From Candidatus Parabacteroides intestinigallinarum (GTDB taxonomy: Bacteria; Bacteroidota; Bacteroidia; Bacteroidales; Tannerellaceae), in the NCBI GenBank assembly GCA_019114945.1, contig DXEN01000032.1, forward strand, positions 1 through 57,383: a stretch of DNA of 57,383 bases, given 5' to 3'. Of this stretch, positions 36,134 through 43,530 are shown piece after piece. The position numbers and the translations under genes were made by a program. The notes below the pieces were generated by a model that did no database searches, was not told where the DNA came from, and worked only from the letters and a program-made list of their open reading frames with translations. Positions within the stretch are counted from its first letter, which is position 1. Every line of letters begins with the position of its first letter.

Positions 36134-37126
36134 ATGAAAATCGGCGCGAAGGCTTTTTTATCGTTCTTATTATGCGTGGGCATGTCGCTGCTCTCGGCTT
36201 GCGGCGAGGGCGCCCGCGGCGTCCGGGTGCTGAAGCTGGCGCACGGGCTGCCTCCCAATCATTCGGTACATCAAGGTTTGCTGTATATGGGCGAGCGCCT
36301 GGAGGCGGTCTCGGACGGGCGGATGCGGCTGGACATTTACGCCTCCGCCCAGTTAGGCTCGGAGAACCAATGCGTGGAGTTGCTCCAGATAGGGAGCCTC
36401 GACATCACGAAGGTCTCGTCCGCCGCGCTGGAGGGCTTCGCCGACCCGTTCAAGGTGTTCGGTATTCCTTATTTATTCAGTTCCAGGGAGCAATATTATA
36501 AGGTATTGGAAGGGCCGGTGGGCCAACGTATCTTGGAGTCGACGGAGCCTTACTGGTTCCGGGGGCTGGCTTATTTCGACTCGGGGACGCGCAGCTTCTA
36601 TACGGTGAACAAGCCGGTGCGCGAGCCGGCGGATTTGCGGGGGATGAAGATTCGGGTGCAGAAAAGCCCCATCGCCGTGGAGATGATGCGGGCTTTCGGC
36701 GGCTCAGCCACGCCGGTGGACTGGGGCGAGCTGTACACCGCCTTGCAGAGCAACGTGGTGGACGGGGCGGAGAATAATCCGCCGTCCGTGACGACCGCCT
36801 TCCACCACGAGGTGATTCATTATTATTCCGTCAACGAGCATACGATGTGCCCCGACGTGCTCATCGTCAGCCTGGCTACGTGGAAGAAACTCTCCGAGCG
36901 GGAGCGCGAATGGCTGCGGCGGGCGGCGGACGAGGCGGCCGTGTACCAGCGCCGCCTCTGGGCCGAGCAGGAGCGGGAGTCGCTGGAGGAGATGAGGGCG
37001 CGCGGCGTGGAGATTATCTACCCCGACAAGCGACCCTTCGAGGAGGCGGCCGCCCCGATGATCGAGCGCTATAAGGCCGATCCCGTGTTCCACGATTTAA
37101 TCGAACAAATACAACATACGCGATGA
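36134..37126 (+). CDS. TRAP transporter substrate-binding protein (DctP family), lipoprotein
   Basis: 330 residues. The signal ends LLSAC with Cys23, so the binding protein is membrane-anchored rather than free in the periplasm. The DctP fold shows LKLAHGLPPNHSVHQGL (about 33-49), RMKIRVQ-like RGMKIRVQKSP (Arg that binds the substrate carboxylate, near 170-180) and QSNVVDGAENNP. The substrate is therefore an organic acid; nearby uxuA and an SDR suggest a hexuronate. Its stop overlaps the small permease start by 4 bases. Third-position GC is high. Confidence 0.92.
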   Translation: MKIGAKAFLSFLLCVGMSLLSACGEGARGVRVLKLAHGLPPNHSVHQGLLYMGERLEAVSDGRMRLDIYASAQLGSENQCVELLQIGSLDITKVSSAALEGFADPFKVFGIPYLFSSREQYYKVLEGPVGQRILESTEPYWFRGLAYFDSGTRSFYTVNKPVREPADLRGMKIRVQKSPIAVEMMRAFGGSATPVDWGELYTALQSNVVDGAENNPPSVTTAFHHEVIHYYSVNEHTMCPDVLIVSLATWKKLSEREREWLRRAADEAAVYQRRLWAEQERESLEEMRARGVEIIYPDKRPFEEAAAPMIERYKADPVFHDLIEQIQHTR

Positions 37127-37593
37127 GGAGGATGATTGATAAAGGATTGGAAGGGCTGTTGGTGTTTCTGATGGCTTTCTTGGTGGTGGACGTGCTGTGG
37201 CAGGTGGTGAGCCGCTACGTGCTGGTGTCGCCCAGCTCCGTGACGGACGAGCTGGCGGGCTATCTGCTGATTTGGGTCGGCTTGCTGGGCGCCGCCTACG
37301 TGGCGGGGAAGAACGAGCATCTGGCCATCGACTTGCTCCCGCGCTATCTCCCTCCCCGGAAAGAGAGGGCGTTGCGCCTGTTCATCTACCTGGTCGTTTT
37401 CCTGTTCGCGGTGTCCGTGCTGATGGTGGGCGGGACGTGGCTGGTATATACGCGCTTCCGCCTGGGCGTCACCTCCGCCTCCTTGGAGATCAACCTGGGC
37501 TACGTCTACCTGGCCTTGCCCTTGAGCGGGTGCCTCACCGCCTACTACGCCGCCGACAACGCGCGGGCTTTGTTTCGTTCCTCAAACCCTTAA
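37123..37593 (+). CDS. TRAP transporter small permease (DctQ family)
   Basis: 156 residues with four hydrophobic helices (about 9-30, 43-63, 82-106, 124-146), the DctQ pattern. The conserved VWQVxSRY-like LWQVVSRYVLVSPSSVTDELAGYLLIWVGLLGAAYV lies at about 23-60. It pairs with the large permease 15 bases downstream to form the membrane part of a sodium-driven TRAP uptake system. Confidence 0.92.
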   Translation: MRRMIDKGLEGLLVFLMAFLVVDVLWQVVSRYVLVSPSSVTDELAGYLLIWVGLLGAAYVAGKNEHLAIDLLPRYLPPRKERALRLFIYLVVFLFAVSVLMVGGTWLVYTRFRLGVTSASLEINLGYVYLALPLSGCLTAYYAADNARALFRSSNP

Positions 37594-37608
37594 AATACTG
37601 ATAGCGAG

Positions 37609-38907
37609 ATGGATATAGTCGGGATTCTTATATTGGTGGTCAGTTTTTTCCTCCTCTTGGCGCTGGGCGTGCCGGTGGCGTATGGAATCGGGGTGGCGGG
37701 CGTGCTGACGATGCTCGCGCATATCGACTCGCTGCCGGCGCTTACGACCTACGCGTTGCGGATGGCGTCGGGGCTGGATAGTTTCTCGCTCCTCGCGATA
37801 CCGTTCTTCGTGCTCGCGGGGAATATCATGAACAGCGGCGGCATCGCCCTGCGGCTGATCGACTTCGCGAAGGTGCTGGTGGGGCGCCTGCCCGGCGGGC
37901 TGGCGGTGGTCAACATCATGGCGAACATGCTGTTCGGGGCTATCAGCGGCTCGGCGGCGGCCGCCGCCTCGGCGATTGGCAGCGTGATGACGCCGGAGAT
38001 GCGGAAGGCGGGCTACGACCCCCGCTTCAGCGCGGCGGTGAACATCGCCTCGTCGACGACGGGGATGACCATCCCACCCAGCAACATCATGATTGTCTAT
38101 TCCCTGGCGAGCGGGGGCGTCTCCGTCTCGTCGCTCTTCATGGCGGGCTATCTGCCGGGCATCCTGACGGGCGTGGCGCTGATGCTCGTGGCGGCCCTCT
38201 TCGCCGCCCGGAAGGGCTATCCGGTGGGCGAGGCGGTGCCGCTGGGCGAGGCCGCGCGAAAGTTCCTCCGGGCGGTGCCCAGCCTGATGCTGCTGGTGGT
38301 CGTCATCGGCGGTATCCTGAAGGGATGGTTCACCGCGACGGAGGCCTCGGCGGTGGCCGTGCTCTACGCGCTCGTCCTCGCGTTTATCTATAAGGAACTG
38401 ACGTGGCGGAAGCTGCCGGGCATCCTGCTCCAGTCCGCCAAGACGACGGCGGTGGTGCTCCTGCTGGTGGCCACGTGCACGGGCCTCTCGTGGATCATGA
38501 GCTACGAGAACATCCCGCAGACCGTCAGCGCCGCGCTGCTGAGCGTGAGCGACAATCCGTTCGTCATCCTGATTCTCATCAACCTGATATTGCTCTTCGT
38601 GGGGATGTTCATGGACATGACGCCCGCCGTCCTGATTTTCACGCCCATCTTCCTGCCCATCGCCACGGCGCAGCTGGGCATGGACCCCGTGCATTTCGGC
38701 ATCATGATGGTGCTGAACCTGTGCGTGGGCTTGTGCACGCCGCCGGTCGGCTCGGTGCTGTTCATCGGGTGCAGCGTGGCGGGCGTGCGTATCGACGAGG
38801 CGATTCGTCCCCTCTTGCCGATGTTCGTCGCGATGGTGGTCGTCCTCTTCCTGGTCGCCTTCATTCCGGAGATTAGCTTGCTGGTTCCTCGCCTGTTTGG
38901 CTTGTAG
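37609..38907 (+). CDS. TRAP transporter large permease (DctM family)
   Basis: 432 residues with about 12 membrane segments. DctM features: LGVPVAYGIGVAG (about 19-31), LLAIPFFVLAGNIMNSGGIA (about 62-81), NMLFGAISGSAAAAASAIGS and SSTTGMTIPPSNIMIVYS, and a C-terminal CVGLCTPPVGSVLFIGCSVAG. Full length for the family. It ends the TRAP operon and is followed by the 41/42-base tandem array. Confidence 0.95.
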   Translation: MDIVGILILVVSFFLLLALGVPVAYGIGVAGVLTMLAHIDSLPALTTYALRMASGLDSFSLLAIPFFVLAGNIMNSGGIALRLIDFAKVLVGRLPGGLAVVNIMANMLFGAISGSAAAAASAIGSVMTPEMRKAGYDPRFSAAVNIASSTTGMTIPPSNIMIVYSLASGGVSVSSLFMAGYLPGILTGVALMLVAALFAARKGYPVGEAVPLGEAARKFLRAVPSLMLLVVVIGGILKGWFTATEASAVAVLYALVLAFIYKELTWRKLPGILLQSAKTTAVVLLLVATCTGLSWIMSYENIPQTVSAALLSVSDNPFVILILINLILLFVGMFMDMTPAVLIFTPIFLPIATAQLGMDPVHFGIMMVLNLCVGLCTPPVGSVLFIGCSVAGVRIDEAIRPLLPMFVAMVVVLFLVAFIPEISLLVPRLFGL

Positions 38908-38936
38908 GTCGAGGCCCGCTCTTGGGCCCGCGGGCG

Positions 38937-39226
38937 GAAAATGGCCGTTTTGGAGCCGCGAACCGCGGTGGTAGTTCGGAAAATGGTCGTTTTGGGCCGT
39001 GAACCGCGGTGGCGGTTCGGAAAACGGTCGTTTTGGGGCGTGAACCCGGGTTCGCGGGTAGAAAACGGTCATTTTGGGGCGCGAACCGCGGTGGTAGCTC
39101 GGAAAACGACCGTTTTGGGGGTCGGCACCCGGGTTCGCGGGTAGAAAACGGTCGTTTTGGGGCGCGAACCCGGGTTCGCGGGTAGAAAACGGTCGTTTTG
39201 GAGGTCGGCAAGCGGTAGGTTGTTTA
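38937..39226 (+). repeat. Seven-copy 41/42-bp tandem repeat with internal palindromes
   Basis: Unit starts are 38937, 38979, 39020, 39061, 39102, 39144 and 39185, and a decayed eighth begins at 39227. Each starts GAAAAnGGnCGTTTTGG, with AAAACG/CGTTTT arms. The second half is one of two types: one containing ACCGCGGTGG (units 1, 2, 4) or one containing ACCCGGGTTCGCGGG (units 3, 5, 6); unit 7 is degenerate. Both cores contain a restriction-like palindrome. There are no unique spacers, so it is not CRISPR. It fills the whole gap (38908-39259) between convergent dctM and uxuA; no gene is seen there. Confidence 0.92.
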
Positions 39227-39259
39227 GAAAAAGATCTTTTTCTATATGCCGAGGGAGGT

Positions 39260-40435
39260 TTATTCCCCGTACAGCGAGCGGGCGATGCCCAGCTCCAGCC
39301 CCCGCAGCTCCGCCAATCCCCGTAGGCGCCCGATGCACGAGTAGCCGGGGTTGGTTCGTTTCCGGAGGTCGTCTATCATCTGGTGCCCGTGGTCCGGCCG
39401 CATGGCGATGGAGCGTCCGCGGCGTTGCTCCACGAGCAGGAGCGCCTTCATCAAGGCGTACATGTCCACGTCGCCCTCCAGGTGGTTCGCCTCGTAGAAG
39501 TTGCCCGCGGCGTCGCGCCGTGTGCCGCGCAGGTGCACGAAGTCGATGCGGTCGCCAAGGCGTTCCATCATGCCGGCGAGGTCGTTGTCCGCCCGCACGC
39601 CGAGGGAGCCGGCGCAGAGGCACAGCCCGTTGCTCTCGTTCGGCACCGCCTCGACGAGGCGCCGGAAATCCTCCTCCGTGCTCATGATGCGGGGCAGGCC
39701 CAGGATGGGGTAGGGCGGGTCGTCGGGATGGATGACGAGCCGCACGCCCGCCTCGTCCGCCACGGGGCAGACCGCCCGCAGGAATTCGACGAGGTTCGCG
39801 CGGAGCCGCTCGGCGTCCACGTCCTTGTAGCGCTCCAGCGCCTCGCGGAACTGGTCGAGCGTGAAGCTCTCCTCGGCCCCGGGCAGTCCGGCTATCATGT
39901 TGCGCGTCAGCCGTCGCCGCTCCTCCTCGCTCATCGCCTCGTAGCGTGCCCGCGCGATGGCCTTCTCCGCGTCGGTGTACTCGTCGGCGGCCGCGGGCCG
40001 TCGCAGGATGAAGAGGTCGAACGCCATGTAGGCCGCGCGCTCGAAGCGCAGTGCCCGCGAGCCGTCCGGCATCGGGTAGGCGAGGTCGGTGCGGGTCCAG
40101 TCTAATACCGGCATGAAGTTGTACGTCACGACGCGGATGCCGCGTGCCCCGAGGTTTCGGATGCTTTGTTTATAATTCTCGATGTACGTTTGGAAATCGC
40201 CTTCGCGCGTCTTGATGTGCTCGTGCACGGGCACGCTCTCCACGACGCTCCACCGCAGCCCGGCGGCTTCTATCGTCGCTTTTCTTCGCTCGATTTCCTC
40301 GACGGTCCACACCTCGCCGTTGGGGATGTGGTGCAGGGCGGTCACGATACCGGTCGCTCCCGCCTGGCGGATGTCTTGCAGGCTGACGGGGTCGTCGGGC
40401 CCGTACCAGCGCCATGTTTGCTCACACAGAAACAT
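39260..40435 (-). CDS. uxuA: Mannonate dehydratase
   Basis: 391 residues. It removes water from D-mannonate to give 2-keto-3-deoxygluconate in hexuronate breakdown. UxuA features: [19 protein letters not shown] at the N-terminus, [12 protein letters not shown] (about 33-44), [15 protein letters not shown] (about 104-118), [31 protein letters not shown] and AMRPDHGH, which carry the metal-binding His, Cys and Asp residues. Full length. The partner dehydrogenase-like SDR is immediately upstream on the same strand. Confidence 0.96.
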   Translation of the reverse strand: MFLCEQTWRWYGPDDPVSLQDIRQAGATGIVTALHHIPNGEVWTVEEIERRKATIEAAGLRWSVVESVPVHEHIKTREGDFQTYIENYKQSIRNLGARGIRVVTYNFMPVLDWTRTDLAYPMPDGSRALRFERAAYMAFDLFILRRPAAADEYTDAEKAIARARYEAMSEEERRRLTRNMIAGLPGAEESFTLDQFREALERYKDVDAERLRANLVEFLRAVCPVADEAGVRLVIHPDDPPYPILGLPRIMSTEEDFRRLVEAVPNESNGLCLCAGSLGVRADNDLAGMMERLGDRIDFVHLRGTRRDAAGNFYEANHLEGDVDMYALMKALLLVEQRRGRSIAMRPDHGHQMIDDLRKRTNPGYSCIGRLRGLAELRGLELGIARSLYGE

Positions 40436-40444
40436 TTTTATTCG

Positions 40445-40509
40445 TGATTTATGATTTGTGATTTATGATTTATGATATTGGCCCTATTATAAATCATAAA
40501 TCATAAATA
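40445..40509 (+). repeat. AT-rich ATTTATGAT inverted repeat cluster
   Basis: Copies of ATTTATGAT face copies of ATAAATCAT around a short GC core (GGCCC), so the whole forms a long weak hairpin between the SDR stop and the uxuA start. Confidence 0.65.
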
Positions 40510-40519
40510 GATAGTTTGC

Positions 40520-41332
40520 TTAAATAGAGAACGCGCCGAATCCGCCATCGATGGGGATGACGGTGCCCGTCACGAAGGCGGAAGCGTCGCTGGCCAGCCA
40601 TTGCACGGTGCCGAGCAACTCCTCCGGCCGCCCGAGGCGTCGGAAGGGCGTGTGCGCCACGATGGCGCGGCAGCGGTCGCTGGGCGAGCCGTCCGGTTCG
40701 CTCATGAGCGCCCGGTTCTGCTCGGTGAGGAAGAATCCCGGCGCGATGGCGTTGACCCGCAGGCCCTCGCCGAACTTAATCGCCAGCTCGCCGGCGAGGT
40801 ATTGGGTGAAATTGTTGATGGCGGCTTTCGCGCAGCCATAGCCCACCACCCGCGTCAAGGGGCGCAGCGATGCCTCGGACGAGATGTTGATAATGCTGCC
40901 TTTCCCTTGCTTTACCATCGTCCGGGCGAATACCATCGTAGGCAAGACGGTGCCGAACAGATTCAGGTCGACGACGCTTCGGAACGCGTCGATGTCGAGG
41001 TCGAAAATCGTCTTGCCCGGCGGTACGGTCGCGCCCGCCTGGTTGCCTCCCGCTAAGTTGATTAGTACGTCTATTCTTCCGTATGTGGCGAGGATGGTCT
41101 CCTCGCTCCGTTCTAAAGAAGGCTTGTCCAATACGTCCGCGGGAACGAACAGCGCCTCCCCGCCTTCCGCCCGGATCGCGTCGACCAGCGCGGCACCTTT
41201 CCGCGGGTCGCGCCCGAGGATGACGACCGTGGCTCCCTCCTTGGCGAGGTGCTTGGCCATGCAAGCGCCCAATATGCCGTAGCCACCCGTCAGGATGATG
41301 ACTCTCTCGCGGATATCGAATAAGGAATTCAT
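40520..41332 (-). CDS. SDR-family D-mannonate oxidoreductase-like protein
   Basis: 270 residues, classical short-chain dehydrogenase. The cofactor motif TGGYGILGACMAKHL lies near 15-29, INLAGGN near 90-96 and the active site ISSEAS with YGCAKAA (Tyr and Lys four apart) near 150-176. Position directly before uxuA suggests reduction of D-fructuronate to D-mannonate, the step done by UxuB, an unrelated family, in E. coli. The SDR form is common in Bacteroidetes and Firmicutes. Other keto-acid substrates are possible. Confidence 0.88.
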   Translation of the reverse strand: MNSLFDIRERVIILTGGYGILGACMAKHLAKEGATVVILGRDPRKGAALVDAIRAEGGEALFVPADVLDKPSLERSEETILATYGRIDVLINLAGGNQAGATVPPGKTIFDLDIDAFRSVVDLNLFGTVLPTMVFARTMVKQGKGSIINISSEASLRPLTRVVGYGCAKAAINNFTQYLAGELAIKFGEGLRVNAIAPGFFLTEQNRALMSEPDGSPSDRCRAIVAHTPFRRLGRPEELLGTVQWLASDASAFVTGTVIPIDGGFGAFSI

Positions 41333-41334
41333 GT

Positions 41335-41440
41335 GGAATTATGAGTTATGAGTTATGAATTACGAGTTACGAATTACGAATTACCGTTTCGGAATTGTCA
41401 ATCGTCAATTATCAATTGTCAATTGTTAATCGTCAATTTC
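41335..41440 (+). repeat. AT-rich TTATGAG / AATTGTCAATT repeats
   Basis: Several copies of GAGTTATGA/GAATTACGA are followed by copies of AATTGTCAATT. The array enters the 3' end of the neighbouring gene and encodes its last residues and stop codon. Confidence 0.65.
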
Positions 41441-42033
41441 CGGAAAGCATAGCCATACATCATGTACACCAACGGGACGGCGACAAACAGGCCGATTCCG
41501 AACAAGATGCAACCTAACAGCACGATACCGAACAGGGTGATGGCGAGCAAAAGGAGACTCGGCAGTTGCCCTCTCGTTATCTCCCAGCTCCTGCGTATCG
41601 ACTCGATGGCTCCCGCCCGTTCCTCTACAATCGCCGCCCAGAAAAATTGAAGGCGTAAGGCCAGATAGATACCCGGCAGGATGAAGAGCGTGCAACCGAT
41701 GAGTACGATCGCTCCCACGAGGAGGCTCGCGAGGAAATAGGGGAGGATGTTCCTCGTTTGTTGCCCGTACGCCGAGAATTGCGGCTCCTCGCCATCCAAA
41801 GCCTGGAAGATGTTTTTCATGTATCCGAGCGAGAACAGGCAGGAGAACAGCACGCTGATGACGTTGACGACAATCATGCCGGCCATCGAGCTTTGCATGG
41901 GCATGGCGAACGCGACAAGCGTAAAGAACAGGATGCCGTATCCGATCAATAGTCCCGCTAAAATCCAAAGCTGCGAGCGGGTTCCTTTCCATGCGGCCTT
42001 GAAAACATCCGATAAGATAAATTTGGGTTCCAT
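41419..42033 (-). CDS. Six-helix integral membrane protein
   Basis: 204 residues with about five to six hydrophobic helices (about 22-45, 52-70, 95-125 as a pair, 155-190 as a pair). It resembles the membrane domain of glycerophosphodiester phosphodiesterases and the DUF975-like group, with GIYLALRLQFFWAAIVEERAG near 124-144 and SIRRSWEITRGQ near 147-158. No enzymatic motif is visible. The function is unknown. The last residues (LTINN) come from an AATTGTCAATT repeat, so the stop has probably shifted relative to relatives. Confidence 0.75.
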   Translation of the reverse strand: MEPKFILSDVFKAAWKGTRSQLWILAGLLIGYGILFFTLVAFAMPMQSSMAGMIVVNVISVLFSCLFSLGYMKNIFQALDGEEPQFSAYGQQTRNILPYFLASLLVGAIVLIGCTLFILPGIYLALRLQFFWAAIVEERAGAIESIRRSWEITRGQLPSLLLLAITLFGIVLLGCILFGIGLFVAVPLVYMMYGYAFRKLTINN

Positions 42034-42061
42034 GTTAAATATATGTTTATCGTATTAATCG

Positions 42062-42069
42062 CGAATGTA
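42062..42069 (-). promoter_or_regulatory. -7 promoter element of the 41419 membrane protein
   Basis: Minus strand TACATTCG lies about 29 bases before the ATG. Confidence 0.5.
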
Positions 42070-42205
42070 GGATATATTGTTGAAAAAAACAATTCTATTT
42101 TCGATTGGGACCAACAGCGCTAAGAACGCGGGAATCAAGCGGTTTAATAGCTATTAATTAAGGTGAAAAAGATAAGGCCCAATTCTCTGTTGCGTAAAAA
42201 GTTCC

Positions 42206-42213
42206 TATTTTTG
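42206..42213 (+). promoter_or_regulatory. -7 promoter element of the RND efflux operon
   Basis: TATTTTTG gives a leader of about 65 bases before the fusion-protein start. No obvious regulator gene or strong operator is seen in the 42034-42282 gap. Confidence 0.55.
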
Positions 42214-42282
42214 TGCGTTGAAACAGCGAGTATAGCTTCATGTGTGGTAAGTATAGTGTAGATAATTATATACAACAAATTT

Positions 42283-43494
42283 ATGGATAAACGAATGCTG
42301 AAAATTAGGATTACTCAGTTAAGGCAAATCGCGTTGTTCGCGGTTGGAATGTCTTTATTAACTGCTTGTGGAAACAGCCAGAGCGGAATGAAAATGGGGG
42401 ATAATGAGTTTGCTGTTATGACAGTTAACGCTACGACTAGTAACCAGACGACATCTTATCCGGCTACCATCAAGGGAACGCAAGACATCGAGATCCGTCC
42501 GCAGGTCTCCGGTTTTATTGTAAAGTTATATGTGGACGAGGGCGCCACGGTGCGGAAAGGGCAGCCTTTGTTCTTGATCGATCCTACGCAGTACAAAGCG
42601 GCGGTCGACCAAGCGGACGCGGCCGTGAAGACCGCGGAGGCTAACTTGCGAACGCAGGAATTGACCGAGAAAAACAAGCTCGTGTTGTTCGAGAAGGAAA
42701 TCATCAGCTCGTTTGAGTATCAGACGGCGGTGAATAATCTGCTTTCCGCCCGGGCCGCTTTGGCGCAGGCGAAGGCTCAGTTGGTGCAAGCCAAGCAGAA
42801 CCTGGATTTCTGTACGGTGAAAAGCCCGTCGGATGGCGTGATCGGCACGTTCCCGTATCGTATCGGCGCGTTGGTGAGCGCCTCGATATCGGAGCCGTTG
42901 ACGACGGTCTCCGAGATTAAGGACCTGTACGTTTATTTCTCGATGACGGAGAAAGAGTTGCTGAACCTGACGCGTGCGGGCGGCTCGTTGAAAGAGCAGT
43001 TGGAGAAGATGCCGGCCGTTAAGTTGCAACTGGCGGATGGGACGATCTATGAGTACGAGGGCAAGATCGACGCCGTGAGTGGCGTGATCGACCAAACGAC
43101 AGGTTCGGTCAGCATGCGCGCTATCTTCCCGAATACGAAGAACGTGTTGCGAAGCGGTGGTATGGCGAACGTGATTTTCCCGTATACGATCGATAACATC
43201 GTCGTGATTCCGCAAAACGCGACGGTCGAGATCCAGGACAAGAAGTTCGTTTATGTCGTACAATCGGATAATACGGTGAAATATACGGAGATCCAGATCT
43301 CTAACCTGAACGATGGAAAGAATTTCTTGGTGACGGGAGGTTTGAAGTCGGGCGATAAGATCGTGACGGAAGGCGTACAGACCTTGCGCGATGGCATGAC
43401 GATTACGCCGATTACACAGGCGCAGAAGGTCGCTAAATACCAGCAAGCGTTGAAAGACCAGCGTGAAGGGAATTTAGAGACGGCTTTCAATTGA
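42283..43494 (+). CDS. RND efflux membrane fusion lipoprotein (AcrA/MexA type)
   Basis: 403 residues. The signal ends LLTAC with Cys29; a later ATG at 42295 is also possible. Domains: split lipoyl (IRPQVSGFIVKLYVDEGATV, about 70-90, and FCTVKSPSDGVIGTF, about 180-195), coiled-coil hairpin (about 105-175), beta-barrel and membrane-proximal domains. The protein bridges the inner-membrane pump and the outer-membrane channel encoded next. Transported compounds are unknown; hydrophobic drugs and bile-type detergents are typical. Confidence 0.95.
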   Translation: MDKRMLKIRITQLRQIALFAVGMSLLTACGNSQSGMKMGDNEFAVMTVNATTSNQTTSYPATIKGTQDIEIRPQVSGFIVKLYVDEGATVRKGQPLFLIDPTQYKAAVDQADAAVKTAEANLRTQELTEKNKLVLFEKEIISSFEYQTAVNNLLSARAALAQAKAQLVQAKQNLDFCTVKSPSDGVIGTFPYRIGALVSASISEPLTTVSEIKDLYVYFSMTEKELLNLTRAGGSLKEQLEKMPAVKLQLADGTIYEYEGKIDAVSGVIDQTTGSVSMRAIFPNTKNVLRSGGMANVIFPYTIDNIVVIPQNATVEIQDKKFVYVVQSDNTVKYTEIQISNLNDGKNFLVTGGLKSGDKIVTEGVQTLRDGMTITPITQAQKVAKYQQALKDQREGNLETAFN

Positions 43495-43530
43495 TGAATG
43501 AATGATTAGTATTGTAATTAGAAGTAGAGG

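Noticed and set aside
37582-39072. A 496-codon minus-strand frame through dctM and the tandem array
   Set aside because: It is antisense to a clear TRAP permease and its repeated peptide ends come only from the DNA repeat; composition is Arg/His/Gln-rich without any domain.
38937-39226. CRISPR array
   Set aside because: Whole units repeat back to back with no unique spacers and no cas genes nearby.
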